Of a stretch of DNA of 64,000 nucleotides, positions 9,800 to 19,579 are shown in pieces. The notes under the pieces are model-generated. The model had not been told where the DNA came from. It saw only the letters and a program-made list of their open reading frames with translations, and made no database searches. Numbering within the stretch: position 1 is the first letter of the stretch; each line of letters opens with the position of its first letter. The translations under genes were made by a program, and so were the position numbers. Source of the stretch: an uncultured bacterium. GTDB taxonomy: Bacteria > Bacillota > Clostridia > Oscillospirales > Ruminococcaceae. The DNA is taken from contig CAKXHL010000001.1 in assembly GCA_934875375.1 (NCBI GenBank), positions 186,001 to 250,000 of the forward strand. Direction: 5' to 3'.

Positions 9800-11890
9800 A
9801 TGTCAAAACTTGTAATTGTGGAGTCCCCCGCAAAGGCAAAGACAATCCAGAAATATCTTGGAGAAGGCTATGATGTGGTGGCCTCTATGGGACATATTCG
9901 GGATCTGCCCAAGAGCAAGTTGGGAATTGATATTGAACACGGATTCCAGCCGGATTATGTTGAGATCAAGGGCAAAGAGGATCTGGTGCAGACGTTGAAG
10001 AAAAAGGGAAAGAAAAGTGATGCGATCTATCTGGCCACTGACCCTGACCGGGAAGGAGAGGCCATTTCGTGGCATCTTGCTTATCTGCTTGGATTGGATT
10101 TGGATCAGGCCAACCGGGTTACTTTTAATGAAATTACCAAATCCGGCGTTCAATCCGGCATGGCTGCGCCTCGTCAGGTGGATATGGATTTGGTCAATGC
10201 TCAGCAGACCCGGCGGATTTTGGACCGGATTGTCGGCTATAAACTGAGCCCGTTTTTGTGGAAAAAGGTGCGCCGTGGCCTTTCCGCAGGCCGGGTACAG
10301 TCCGTTGCGGTACGCATCATTGTAGACCGGGAAGAAGAGATTCGGAAGTTTAAACCGGAGGAATACTGGTCTATTGATGCAAAGCTGTTGGCAAAGTCCA
10401 GCCGGAAGGCGTTTGCGGCCAAACTGTACGGAAAAGATAAGAAAATTTCTATTAAAACAAAAGAAGAAGCCGACGCCATTTTAAAGGAGCTGGAAGGCTG
10501 CGATTATGTGGTGGAGAACGTGAAAAAAAGCGTGCGGAAAAAATCACCTGCGCCGCCGTTTACCACAAGTACCCTGCAGCAGGAGGCTTCCCGTCGCCTA
10601 GGTTTTCAGGCAAGGCGTACGATGAAAGCTGCTCAGGAGTTGTATGAAGGCGTTGAGGTAGGCGATATGGGTGCCGTAGGCTTAATCACTTATATGCGTA
10701 CCGACTCGCTTCGCATATCGGATGAGGCCGCCCAGCAAGCGGCGGGCTTTATTGAGCGGCGATACGGAAAAAGTTATTTACCTCCTAAACAGCGGGCTTA
10801 TAAATCAAAAAATAACGCCCAGGATGCCCACGAGGCAATTCGCCCAACCATGCCGGAAATGACTCCCGATCAGGTAAAAGACAGTCTCTCCGGCGATCAG
10901 TATAAGCTTTACAAGCTGGTGTGGGAACGGTTTATTGCCAGCCAGATGGCTACTGCCTTGTTGGATACGGTTTCGGTGGATATCCGGTCGGGAGAATATC
11001 TGTTTAAGGCGTCTGGCTATACGGTAAAATTCGACGGTTATACTGTTTTATATGAGGAGAGCAAAGAAGAGGCCGCCAGTGGAGAAGAGAGTGCGTCCGG
11101 TGCGTTGCCTGCGCTGGAAAAGGGAGACCTGTTGAAGTTAAAAAGTCTGGAGAGCTCCCAGCATTTTACCCAGCCGCCGCCCCGTTTTACTGAGGCGTCA
11201 CTGATCAAAACGCTGGAGGAAAACGGGATTGGCAGGCCCAGCACTTATGCGCCGACCATTACAACGATTCTCTCCCGCGGTTATGTAGAGCGGGAGGCGA
11301 AAGCGCTGAAACCCACGGCGTTAGGTGAAGTAGTGACCCAACTGATGAAGGACCAATTCAAAAAGATCGTGGACGTGGATTTTACCGCACAGATGGAGAA
11401 AAACCTCGACGAAGTGGAGGAGGGCGCCACCGACTGGGTGGATACCTTGTCGACCTTCTATGAGGATTTCGCCGCGACACTCAGCCAGGCGGAAAAGAAT
11501 ATGGATGGTACCCGAGTGAAGGTGCCAGACGAAGAAACCGATGAAATTTGTGAGCTGTGCGGCCGGAAAATGGTAATCAAGACTGGGCGTTTCGGCAAAT
11601 TTCTGGCATGTCCCGGCTTTCCGGAATGCAAAAACACCCGAAAGATTGTGCAGGATACTGGCGGTGTCTGCCCGCTTTGCGGAGGCAAAGTGCTGGCGAA
11701 AAAATCGAAAAAGGGAAAAGCTTATTATGGATGTGAGCACAATCCCAAATGCGGTTTTATGACATGGGATACGCCGTTAAAAGAGGTCTGTCCGAAATGC
11801 GGCGCAACATTATTTAAAAAGACCGGAAAAATGGGCCGGATTTACTGTGCCAAGGAAGGGTGCGATTACGAAAGGAGACTCAAGGATTGA
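9800..11890 (+). CDS. topA: DNA topoisomerase I (TopA)
   Basis: Type IA topoisomerase that relaxes negative supercoils. The 696-residue protein has the Toprim domain at the N-terminus (IVESPAKAKTIQKYL and the acidic DPDREGEAISWHL), the catalytic tyrosine in LITYMRTDSLRIS, and the conserved GRPSTYAPTI. Three four-cysteine zinc ribbons close the protein, at about residues 577-605, 625-653 and 665-692. The 109-base gap before it carries only weak hairpins (9701-9723 and 9747-9767), no convincing terminator. The stop shares one base with the trmFO start. Confidence 0.97.
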   Translation: MSKLVIVESPAKAKTIQKYLGEGYDVVASMGHIRDLPKSKLGIDIEHGFQPDYVEIKGKEDLVQTLKKKGKKSDAIYLATDPDREGEAISWHLAYLLGLDLDQANRVTFNEITKSGVQSGMAAPRQVDMDLVNAQQTRRILDRIVGYKLSPFLWKKVRRGLSAGRVQSVAVRIIVDREEEIRKFKPEEYWSIDAKLLAKSSRKAFAAKLYGKDKKISIKTKEEADAILKELEGCDYVVENVKKSVRKKSPAPPFTTSTLQQEASRRLGFQARRTMKAAQELYEGVEVGDMGAVGLITYMRTDSLRISDEAAQQAAGFIERRYGKSYLPPKQRAYKSKNNAQDAHEAIRPTMPEMTPDQVKDSLSGDQYKLYKLVWERFIASQMATALLDTVSVDIRSGEYLFKASGYTVKFDGYTVLYEESKEEAASGEESASGALPALEKGDLLKLKSLESSQHFTQPPPRFTEASLIKTLEENGIGRPSTYAPTITTILSRGYVEREAKALKPTALGEVVTQLMKDQFKKIVDVDFTAQMEKNLDEVEEGATDWVDTLSTFYEDFAATLSQAEKNMDGTRVKVPDEETDEICELCGRKMVIKTGRFGKFLACPGFPECKNTRKIVQDTGGVCPLCGGKVLAKKSKKGKAYYGCEHNPKCGFMTWDTPLKEVCPKCGATLFKKTGKMGRIYCAKEGCDYERRLKD

Positions 11891-13278
11891 TGACGGTTTC
11901 GGTGATCGGTGCAGGCTTGGCAGGCTGTGAGGCTGCCTGGCAGCTGGCCTGCCGCGGTATTCCGGTAACATTGCACGAGATGAAGCCGGTCAGGTTTTCC
12001 CCTGCGCACCGGTACGAGGGGTTTGCGGAATTGGTTTGCTCCAATTCGTTAAAAGCCAACAGAATCGGTTCGGCCGCAGGGCTGTTAAAAGAAGAAATGT
12101 ACCGTTTGGGCTCCATTGTGGTGCGCTGCGCCCGCGAAACAGCGGTACCTGCCGGCGGAGCACTGGCGGTGGATCGGTATCTGTTTTCTGACTGTATAAC
12201 CAAAATGGTGACAGAGCACCCGCTGATTACAGTGCGACGTGAAGAGGTAACCCAAATCCCGGAAGGACCGGTGATCATCGCGTCCGGTCCGCTTACCAGC
12301 GATGGACTTTCCAAAGCGATTGGCAAGCTGCTGGGGGAGGTATACCTGAGCTTTTACGATGCGGCTTCTCCCATCGTAGCCTTTGACAGCATCGACACGA
12401 ACAAGGCGTTTTTTGCCGCTCGGTACGGCAAGGGCGAGGATGATTATATCAACTGCCCAATGAACCGGGAAGAATATGAAGCCTTTCATGCGGCGTTGAT
12501 ATCGGCCGAGTCGGTGGAGCTAAAAGAATTTGAGCAAGACCGGATGAAGGTTTATGAGGGCTGTATGCCGGTGGAAGTTTTGGCTAAACGGGGGAGCGAT
12601 TCTATTCGGTTCGGCCCTTTGAAACCGGTAGGCCTGCGGGATCCCCGCACCGGGCACCGACCCTGGGCTGTGGTACAATTACGGGCGGAAAACGCCCAAA
12701 AAACACTGTATAATTTGGTAGGATTTCAGACAAATTTGCGTTTTCCGGAACAAAAACGGGTTTTTTCCATGATTCCGGGATTGGAAAACGCGGAATTTGT
12801 TCGTTATGGCGTGATGCACCGCAATACTTTTTTGAACAGTCCAAAACTTTTGGATGCTTCTTATTGCTTTCGCAAAGACCGGCGCATCTATTTTGCTGGA
12901 CAGATGACCGGTGTGGAGGGGTATATTGAATCGGCAGCATCTGGAATTTTAGCAGGGATCAATATGGCGATGGCGCTGCGGCAAAAGCCAGCGCTGATTT
13001 TGCCCGCGGATACGATGATGGGCGCGCTTGCCGCTTACATCAGCGATCCGACCGTCACGGATTTTCAGCCGATGGGAAGCAATATGGGACTTTTGCCGCC
13101 CTGTCCGGAAAGAATCAAGGAGAAGGCGCTTCGGTATCAGACGGTGGCACAGCGCGCGCTGGACAGTCTGGAAAGCTGTTTGTCTGATTTTGTCGCGGAG
13201 ACGGGCGATTTGTTGGCGGTAGAGCAAGATTGCCTATCAGAAGAAAAGCCGATGAACAGAAAGGCTGGTGTACTATGA
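11890..13278 (+). CDS. trmFO: Methylenetetrahydrofolate--tRNA-(uracil-5-)-methyltransferase TrmFO
   Basis: A folate- and FAD-dependent enzyme that makes 5-methyluridine at tRNA position 54 in Gram-positives. The FAD-binding motif is VIGAGLAGCEAAW at the N-terminus; ELVCSNSLKANRI and FAGQMTGVEGYIESAASG are strongly diagnostic. The start at 11890 gives 462 residues and overlaps the topA stop by one base, with AAAGGAG 12 bases upstream. An earlier in-frame start inside topA was rejected because it precedes the Rossmann motif with unrelated residues. topA-trmFO adjacency is common in Firmicutes. Confidence 0.95.
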   Translation: MTVSVIGAGLAGCEAAWQLACRGIPVTLHEMKPVRFSPAHRYEGFAELVCSNSLKANRIGSAAGLLKEEMYRLGSIVVRCARETAVPAGGALAVDRYLFSDCITKMVTEHPLITVRREEVTQIPEGPVIIASGPLTSDGLSKAIGKLLGEVYLSFYDAASPIVAFDSIDTNKAFFAARYGKGEDDYINCPMNREEYEAFHAALISAESVELKEFEQDRMKVYEGCMPVEVLAKRGSDSIRFGPLKPVGLRDPRTGHRPWAVVQLRAENAQKTLYNLVGFQTNLRFPEQKRVFSMIPGLENAEFVRYGVMHRNTFLNSPKLLDASYCFRKDRRIYFAGQMTGVEGYIESAASGILAGINMAMALRQKPALILPADTMMGALAAYISDPTVTDFQPMGSNMGLLPPCPERIKEKALRYQTVAQRALDSLESCLSDFVAETGDLLAVEQDCLSEEKPMNRKAGVL

Positions 13279-14294
13279 AAATAATTGTAGACGCATTCGG
13301 CGGGGACAATGCTCCGCTGGAAATTGTAAAAGGTTCTGCTATGGCAGTAGCGGAATACGGGGTTGACATTGTTCTCACCGGCGATGAAAGCGTGATCCGG
13401 AAAATAGCCGGGGACAACGGGATTTCGCTGCATCGTATGGAAATTGTCCATGCATCGCAGGTGATGGACATGAATGCAGAGCCAACCGAAATTTTAAAAA
13501 GCTACAACGATTCCTCCATGGCTGTAGGCTTAAAGCTTTTATCCGAAGGCAAGGGCGATGCTTTTGTCAGTGCAGGCAGCACCGGCGCGTTTGTAGTCGG
13601 GGCCAGTTTGATTGTCAAGCGGATTAAAGGGATTAAGCGTGCAGCGCTGGCTCCGGTGATCCCCACAGTGGAGGGGCGGTATATGCTGATCGACTGCGGT
13701 GCCAATGCGGAATGCAGACCGGAAATGCTGGTGCAGTTTGGCCTGATGGGTTCTGCCTATATGAACAAAATTATGGAGGTGGGCACTCCACGAGTAGCGC
13801 TGATTAATAACGGCGTGGAAGAGCATAAAGGCGCGCCGCTGCAGCAGGAGGCCTATCAGCAGCTGAAGGGTTCGCCGCTGCATTTTGTCGGCAATATCGA
13901 GGCAAGGCAGCTGCCGTTGGGCGGCTGCGACGTTGCGGTGTGCGATGGATTTACCGGCAATATCGTGCTGAAGTTGACCGAGGGCCTCAGCAAGGCGCTG
14001 ATCGGCCAAATCAAGGATATCCTGATGAAGAACACGATGACCAAGCTGGCGGCTTTGACTTTAAAAGGCGGACTTGGGGAATTTAAAAAGAAGATGGACT
14101 ATAAGGAATATGGCGGCGCGGCGTTGCTGGGAATTTCCAAGCCTACGATCAAAGCCCACGGCAGTTCCGACGCCAAAGCTTTTAAAAATGCCATCGGACA
14201 GGCGATACGCTTTACCAGCCAGGACGTGATCGGGGTAATTGAAGGATATCTGGCTGAAATGAAAGCAAAAGAACAAGGAGCCGAAAATGCATGA
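13275..14294 (+). CDS. plsX: Phosphate acyltransferase PlsX
   Basis: PlsX converts acyl-ACP to acyl-phosphate, the acyl donor for PlsY in phospholipid synthesis. The 339-residue protein begins MKIIVDAFGGDNAP and has VSAGSTGAFVVGA, CGANAECRPEMLVQF and VCDGFTGNIVLKLTEG, all typical. ATG 13275 overlaps the trmFO stop as ATGA. fapR and fabD do not flank it, and acpP, often placed between plsX and rnc, is absent here. Confidence 0.96.
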   Translation: MKIIVDAFGGDNAPLEIVKGSAMAVAEYGVDIVLTGDESVIRKIAGDNGISLHRMEIVHASQVMDMNAEPTEILKSYNDSSMAVGLKLLSEGKGDAFVSAGSTGAFVVGASLIVKRIKGIKRAALAPVIPTVEGRYMLIDCGANAECRPEMLVQFGLMGSAYMNKIMEVGTPRVALINNGVEEHKGAPLQQEAYQQLKGSPLHFVGNIEARQLPLGGCDVAVCDGFTGNIVLKLTEGLSKALIGQIKDILMKNTMTKLAALTLKGGLGEFKKKMDYKEYGGAALLGISKPTIKAHGSSDAKAFKNAIGQAIRFTSQDVIGVIEGYLAEMKAKEQGAENA

Positions 14295-14983
14295 GCGGTC
14301 AAACTGATTTGAAATTGTGTCAGGAAAAAATAGGATATCACTTTCGCAAAATAAAATACCTTACCATTGCGCTCACCCATTCTTCCTATGCCAATGAGGG
14401 GAAAAAAGAAGATCCATGCAATGAGCGGCAGGAGTTTTTAGGGGACGCGGTGCTGTCGATTATTGTGTCCGACTATCTGTTTCGCCATTACTCTCATTTG
14501 CCGGAAGGAGAATTGACCAAGCTGCGGGCGGCGCTGGTTTGCGAAAAAGCCTTGTGCCGGTATGCGCTTTCGCTGGGACTGGGGGACTTTCTTCTCTTAG
14601 GAAAAGGAGAAGAAGCCACCGGCGGACGGCAGCGCCCATCAATTTTGGCCGACGCTTTTGAAGCGGTGATTGCAGCAATCTATTTGGACGGCGGAATGGA
14701 AGCGGCGGCAAAATTTGTGCTTCACTATGTGATCCCCGCCATTGAAAATCATACGCCTGCAGCGTTTAAAGACTACAAAACCATCCTCCAGGAAATTATT
14801 CAGAAAAATCCGGAAGAGCGGGTGACCTACGAGCTGGTGGAAGAGTCGGGACCAGATCACAATAAGCGATTTGTGGTTGAGGTGCATTTAAATAGTAATA
14901 TTATCGGGCGGGGCGAAGGCCGATCGAAGAAAAGCGCCGAGCAGGCGGCTGCCAAAGTGGCGTTGGAACTGATGGGGCAATGA
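14291..14983 (+). CDS. rnc: Ribonuclease III
   Basis: Double-strand-specific endonuclease for rRNA and mRNA processing. The 230-residue protein carries the RNase III signature as RQEFLGDAVLSIIV (the family usually has ERLEFLGDS/A) and the second acidic patch ADAFEAVIAAIYLDGG. A double-stranded RNA-binding domain occupies about 158-229 and ends KKSAEQAAAKVALELM. The ATG overlaps the plsX stop (ATGA), and its own stop overlaps the next gene in the same way. Confidence 0.96.
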   Translation: MSGQTDLKLCQEKIGYHFRKIKYLTIALTHSSYANEGKKEDPCNERQEFLGDAVLSIIVSDYLFRHYSHLPEGELTKLRAALVCEKALCRYALSLGLGDFLLLGKGEEATGGRQRPSILADAFEAVIAAIYLDGGMEAAAKFVLHYVIPAIENHTPAAFKDYKTILQEIIQKNPEERVTYELVEESGPDHNKRFVVEVHLNSNIIGRGEGRSKKSAEQAAAKVALELMGQ

Positions 14984-15999
14984 GACATGCAAACGTGGCC
15001 TTTTTTGTCCCCCATTTGGGTTGCCCGCACCGATGCAGTTTTTGTGATCAGAAAAACATCAGCGGCAGCGTTCGGATCTCGTCGCCTGATGAAGTGGCCA
15101 AAACTTGCGCTGTGGCGGCGCAGCGGCTGAAAGACCGGAATTTCCCGGCGGAGATTGCTTTTTTTGGCGGTAGTTTCACCGCCATAGAACCAGCGCAGAT
15201 GCAATCACTTTTGCAGGCGGCTTACTCTTTTGTAAAAGACGGTTCCTTTGACGGCATCCGCATTTCCACAAGGCCGGATGCGATCCATCCTCCCGTTTTG
15301 GCGCTTTTGAAAACCTATGGGGTTACCGCTGTCGAATTGGGAGCGCAGAGCATGAACGATGAAGTGCTTTGGAAAAATGGACGTGGGCATACGCAGCAGG
15401 ACGTCGTGTATGCGGCCCGTCTGATTCAGGATGCCGGGCTTTCTTTGGGGTTGCAGATGATGATTGGTCTGCCGGGGGAAACCTGGGAGATGTGTCAGTT
15501 GTCGGCGAGAAAAATCGCTGCTTTAAAGCCGGACTGTGTGCGGCTGTACCCCACGCTGGTGGTGGAGGGGACGGATCTGGCCTGTTGGTATCGTGGAGGA
15601 CAGTACGTGCCGTTGACGCTGGAAGAGGCGGTGGATCAGACTGCGTGGTTGCTGCGCTTTTTTGAAGACAGAGACATTTCGGTGATCCGGGTAGGGCTGC
15701 ACGCGGAAGCGTCGCTGGAGCAAAGCTGTATTGCAGGACCGTTTCATCCTGCGTTCGGCGAGATGGTTTACTCGCGGGTATGGCGAAAGTGCCTGCTGGA
15801 CATGCTGGATCAAGGAGATTGCCGGGAAAAAGTGCTGGAAATTTTCGTTCGGCCTCAAATGCTTTCCAAAGCGGTAGGGCAAAAGCGGGAAAATGTCCGC
15901 TGGCTGGCCGATAAAGGATATGAGGTGACTATCCGACCGGATGCATCCCTGCCAGCAGCAGAGCCTTTTAGAATAAAGGAAGTGAAACATTGTATTTAA
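14980..15999 (+). CDS. Elp3-like radical SAM protein
   Basis: A radical S-adenosylmethionine enzyme of unknown substrate. The cluster-binding cysteines are in CPHRCSFCDQ (CX3CX2C) at about residues 15-22, followed by IAFFGGSFTAIEP, the glycine-rich SAM motif. Later stretches GLQMMIGLPGET and CVRLYPTLVVEGTDL resemble Elp3/coproporphyrinogen-oxidase-like proteins, and the C-terminus fits the radical SAM C-terminal extension. It has no acetyltransferase domain, so it is not a full Elp3. It is wedged between rnc and smc with overlaps at both ends, a neighbourhood typical of clostridia. Confidence 0.85.
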   Translation: MRHANVAFFVPHLGCPHRCSFCDQKNISGSVRISSPDEVAKTCAVAAQRLKDRNFPAEIAFFGGSFTAIEPAQMQSLLQAAYSFVKDGSFDGIRISTRPDAIHPPVLALLKTYGVTAVELGAQSMNDEVLWKNGRGHTQQDVVYAARLIQDAGLSLGLQMMIGLPGETWEMCQLSARKIAALKPDCVRLYPTLVVEGTDLACWYRGGQYVPLTLEEAVDQTAWLLRFFEDRDISVIRVGLHAEASLEQSCIAGPFHPAFGEMVYSRVWRKCLLDMLDQGDCREKVLEIFVRPQMLSKAVGQKRENVRWLADKGYEVTIRPDASLPAAEPFRIKEVKHCI

Positions 16000-18900
16000 A
16001 ATATTTGGAGATCAACGGATTCAAGTCCTTTCCGGATCGTGTAAAACTGGAATTCGGAAAAGGGCTGACAGCGGTAGTAGGCCCCAACGGCAGCGGAAAG
16101 AGCAATATTTCTGATGCAGTCCGCTGGGTGCTGGGAGAGCAATCCTCCAAAACGCTGCGGGGCGACAAGATGGAAGATGTGATTTTCGGCGGAACCCAGC
16201 TGCGCCGCCCCATGGGATTTGCCCAGGTTACGCTGACCATCGGAAACGAGGGCCGGGATCTGCCGATTGATGCGGATGAAATTGCGATTTCCCGCAAGCT
16301 TTACCGCAGCGGAGAAAGCGAATACCGGATCAATGAAAACGCGGTTCGGCTCAGAGATGTCCACGAGTTGTTTATGGATACCGGCTTGGGCCGGGATGGT
16401 TACTCGATGATCGGACAGGGAAAAATCGCCGAGATTATTGGGGCGAAGAGCACGCAGCGTCGGGAGATTTTTGAAGAGGCCGCCGGGATTTCCAAATACC
16501 GCTACCGCAAAACAGAAGCGGAGCGAAAGCTGGCGCAGACACAGGAAAACCTGCTGCGCTTAAAAGATATTATGACTGAGCTGGAAGAACGGGTTGGACC
16601 GCTGAAAGTCCAGTCGGAAAAGGCAAAGCGCTTTTTGGAGCTGGCCGAACAACGCAAGCAGATCGAGCTTTCTTTGTGGACGGCGCAGCTTGCGAAAATG
16701 ACGGTGCAGCTGCGTGAATTGGATGATAAACAGACGGTTGGACGGCTGGAGCAGAGCCGGATTGAAGAAAAGCTGCAGCAGCTTACCGGCCAAATGGAGG
16801 AGTTTTTTTCTTCCATGCAGAAAGCTGGGGTACAGATCGAGCAGATCCGCACCGAAATTGGCCAAATGGAGGAGGTGCTTGCTCGGTCCGATTCCCGCAT
16901 TGCGGTACTGCATAACGATATTTCCCATAATGAACGATCGGTTCAGACATTGGCCGAAGAGCAGAAATCCGTGTTGGATTCTCAAGAATCGTTTGCCCGC
17001 TACATAGCCCAGAAAGAAGCCGAGAAGACGGTGCTTTTGGAAAAACAGGAGCAGGCAGACACAAAAATCAAAGAGCTGAACCGAGAAAATGAGCAGTATC
17101 AAGAACAGCTTTTGCGGATGAACGAGCAGCTCACGGCGCAAAAGGAAGAAGAAGCCCGACTGGCATTTGCGCTGTCGGAACAAAAGATGTTGTTGGTAAC
17201 ACACCAAAATGCCTTGACGGACGCCAGAGAACGGATTGTCCTGCTGGAAGAGGGAACAGGCGAAAAAGAAGAAAAATGCCGCTTGATGGCAAAAGAACAA
17301 AAAGAATGCCAGGCGTTTTTACAAACGTTGAAAGAGACGCTGGAGGGTTTGTCCAATTCTGCCAGAGGCGTGCAGATGAAGCTTTCCGCGCGGCGAGAAA
17401 AAGAGCGACTGCTCCAAGGGGAAAAAGACCACCTGGAGCTGAAAATCAAAGAGCAGAACCAAAGAGCCGCTTTATTGGAAGATTTGGAGCGGAATATGGA
17501 GGGGTATGCGCACAGCGTGAAATACGTGCTCAGCCAAAGCCGCAGCGGAGCCATCCGCGGGGTACACGGTGCGCTGTCGGGCCTTTTACGGGTGGATGCC
17601 CAGTATCTGACGGCGGTGGAGACCGCTGTGGGCGGTGCTTTACAGAATATTGTCGTAGACGATGAAACGGTGGCGAAACGCGCCATCGGGATGTTAAAGA
17701 ACAGTGGCTCTGGCCGGGCGACTTTTTTGCCGATGACATCGGTAAAAGGCAAGCGGCTGAATGTCAACGGTCTGAACCGGTTTGAAGGTTTTGTGGGAAT
17801 TGGGTCTGATTTGGTTGGGTTTGATGAAATTTACCGCGGCATTGTGGAATCGGTGCTGGGGCGGATTGTAGTGGTCAGTGATTTGGACGAAGGCGTTGAG
17901 ATGGCAAAGCAGTACGGATATCAGTTTCGGATTGTTACGCTGGACGGGCAGCTGATTCATGCGGGCGGTTCTATGACCGGCGGTTCGACGGGAAAAAGCA
18001 CCGGTCTTTTGAGCCGGAAAGGTGAAATTGACACGCTGAAAAAACAAGCGGCGGCCAATCGGGGAAAATCCGGCAGACTGAACGAGGAACTGGAGACACT
18101 GCGCCGGGAAATCTCTCTGCTGGAAGCACAGCTGACAGGAATTGAAGCGGAACAAAAGACCGCATCGGAGGATCAGATCCGATATAGCGCAGAAGAAAAA
18201 AGACTGTGTGCCATGTTGGAGGACCTGTTGGCGGATCAAAATCGGTCGGAGGAGCAGCGGCGCCGCCTGACTGAACAAATCGAGGTGCTTACCAGCCAGT
18301 GCAGAGCGGATGCTCAAAAACTGACTGAGGATGAAGCGGCGCTGACTGCTTTCCGCGTTGGGATGACCGAACTGGAACAAAACGTCCGGTCGGTCCGGCA
18401 GCGGCGGGAGCATGGTGCAGGCGTTTTCAATGAACTGCAGATGGAGAAAATGGCGGTCGGGCAGGAAATTGCGCTGCTGGAACAGGCGATGGCATCGCAA
18501 AAAAACCGATGGGACGATCAGCAAAAGCAAATGGCATCGGTAAAAGAGCAAATAGAGAGTCTATCACAACAGAATGAGCAGATCCGAAAAGAAATTGAAA
18601 AAATCGAGCGGGAAAAATCGCTCAAACAAGAGCGGATCGGGCAGTTGAGAGAACAGATTGCGGAAAAAACAGCGCTGCGCCAGCAGGTAGAACAGCAAAT
18701 CACTGCCTTGCGGCAAAGTGAAAAGGATATCCTAGTACAAAAAGAAAAGTATACAGGCGAACTGCTGCGGCTGGAAGACAAAAAGGCGGCAGTGCAAAAA
18801 GAGTATGATGCCATCATCTCTAAAATGTGGGATGAATATGAGACAACACGCTCCCAGGCAGAGGAGGTTGTCGGGCCGGCGGAGGACTTGAATCAGGCCA

Positions 18901-19565
18901 ACCGGACGTTGGGAGAAATCAAAGGGAAAATCCGCGCGCTAGGAACGGTTAATCTGGAAGCGATCGAAGAATATGAACAGGTATCACAGCGGTACGGTTT
19001 TATGAGCGATCAGATCGGCGATGTAGAACGATCGAAAGCGAAGCTTCAGCAGTTAATCCGTGACCTGACGGCTCAGATGCGGGAGTTGTTTTCTGCCAGC
19101 TTTGAGCAGATCAACCAGCATTTTGCCCGAATTTTTGTGGAGTTGTTCGGCGGCGGTAAAGCGCAGCTGAAGCTGACGGAGGGCGAAGACGTACTGGAGT
19201 CTGGCATAGAAATCTATGTTCAACCGCCGGGCAAAATCATCAAAAATCTGGCGTCCCTTTCCGGCGGCGAACAGGCTTTTGTAGCCATTGCCATTTACTT
19301 TGCCATTCTGAAGGTCCGCCCGGCGCCGTTTTGCCTGCTGGATGAGATTGAGGCGGCGCTGGATGATGTGAATGTGAATAAATTCGCAGAATACCTGCAG
19401 CGATTGAACCAGCAGACCCAATTTATCGCCATTACCCACCGGCGCGGCACCATGGAGCATGCGGATGTGTTATATGGCGTGACCATGCAGGAGGAGGGCG
19501 TATCCAAAATTCTGACCCTGGAGGTTTCGGAAATCGAAAACAAGCTGGGGATGAAAAATATCTAA
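15990..19565 (+). CDS. smc: Chromosome partition protein Smc, TTG start
   Basis: SMC ATPase that compacts and segregates the chromosome with ScpA/ScpB. The 1191-residue protein starts at TTG 15990 inside the previous gene's last codons, with AAAGGAAG about 7 bases upstream. Walker A is GPNGSGKSN near residue 32. Two long coiled coils flank a hinge at about 510-680 (IRGVHGALSGLL to HAGGSMTGGST). The C-terminal head carries the signature LSGGEQA and Walker B FCLLDEIEAALDD. ftsY follows 14 bases later. Confidence 0.96.
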   Translation: MYLKYLEINGFKSFPDRVKLEFGKGLTAVVGPNGSGKSNISDAVRWVLGEQSSKTLRGDKMEDVIFGGTQLRRPMGFAQVTLTIGNEGRDLPIDADEIAISRKLYRSGESEYRINENAVRLRDVHELFMDTGLGRDGYSMIGQGKIAEIIGAKSTQRREIFEEAAGISKYRYRKTEAERKLAQTQENLLRLKDIMTELEERVGPLKVQSEKAKRFLELAEQRKQIELSLWTAQLAKMTVQLRELDDKQTVGRLEQSRIEEKLQQLTGQMEEFFSSMQKAGVQIEQIRTEIGQMEEVLARSDSRIAVLHNDISHNERSVQTLAEEQKSVLDSQESFARYIAQKEAEKTVLLEKQEQADTKIKELNRENEQYQEQLLRMNEQLTAQKEEEARLAFALSEQKMLLVTHQNALTDARERIVLLEEGTGEKEEKCRLMAKEQKECQAFLQTLKETLEGLSNSARGVQMKLSARREKERLLQGEKDHLELKIKEQNQRAALLEDLERNMEGYAHSVKYVLSQSRSGAIRGVHGALSGLLRVDAQYLTAVETAVGGALQNIVVDDETVAKRAIGMLKNSGSGRATFLPMTSVKGKRLNVNGLNRFEGFVGIGSDLVGFDEIYRGIVESVLGRIVVVSDLDEGVEMAKQYGYQFRIVTLDGQLIHAGGSMTGGSTGKSTGLLSRKGEIDTLKKQAAANRGKSGRLNEELETLRREISLLEAQLTGIEAEQKTASEDQIRYSAEEKRLCAMLEDLLADQNRSEEQRRRLTEQIEVLTSQCRADAQKLTEDEAALTAFRVGMTELEQNVRSVRQRREHGAGVFNELQMEKMAVGQEIALLEQAMASQKNRWDDQQKQMASVKEQIESLSQQNEQIRKEIEKIEREKSLKQERIGQLREQIAEKTALRQQVEQQITALRQSEKDILVQKEKYTGELLRLEDKKAAVQKEYDAIISKMWDEYETTRSQAEEVVGPAEDLNQANRTLGEIKGKIRALGTVNLEAIEEYEQVSQRYGFMSDQIGDVERSKAKLQQLIRDLTAQMRELFSASFEQINQHFARIFVELFGGGKAQLKLTEGEDVLESGIEIYVQPPGKIIKNLASLSGGEQAFVAIAIYFAILKVRPAPFCLLDEIEAALDDVNVNKFAEYLQRLNQQTQFIAITHRRGTMEHADVLYGVTMQEEGVSKILTLEVSEIENKLGMKNI

Positions 19566-19579
19566 AGGGGAAAAACCAT

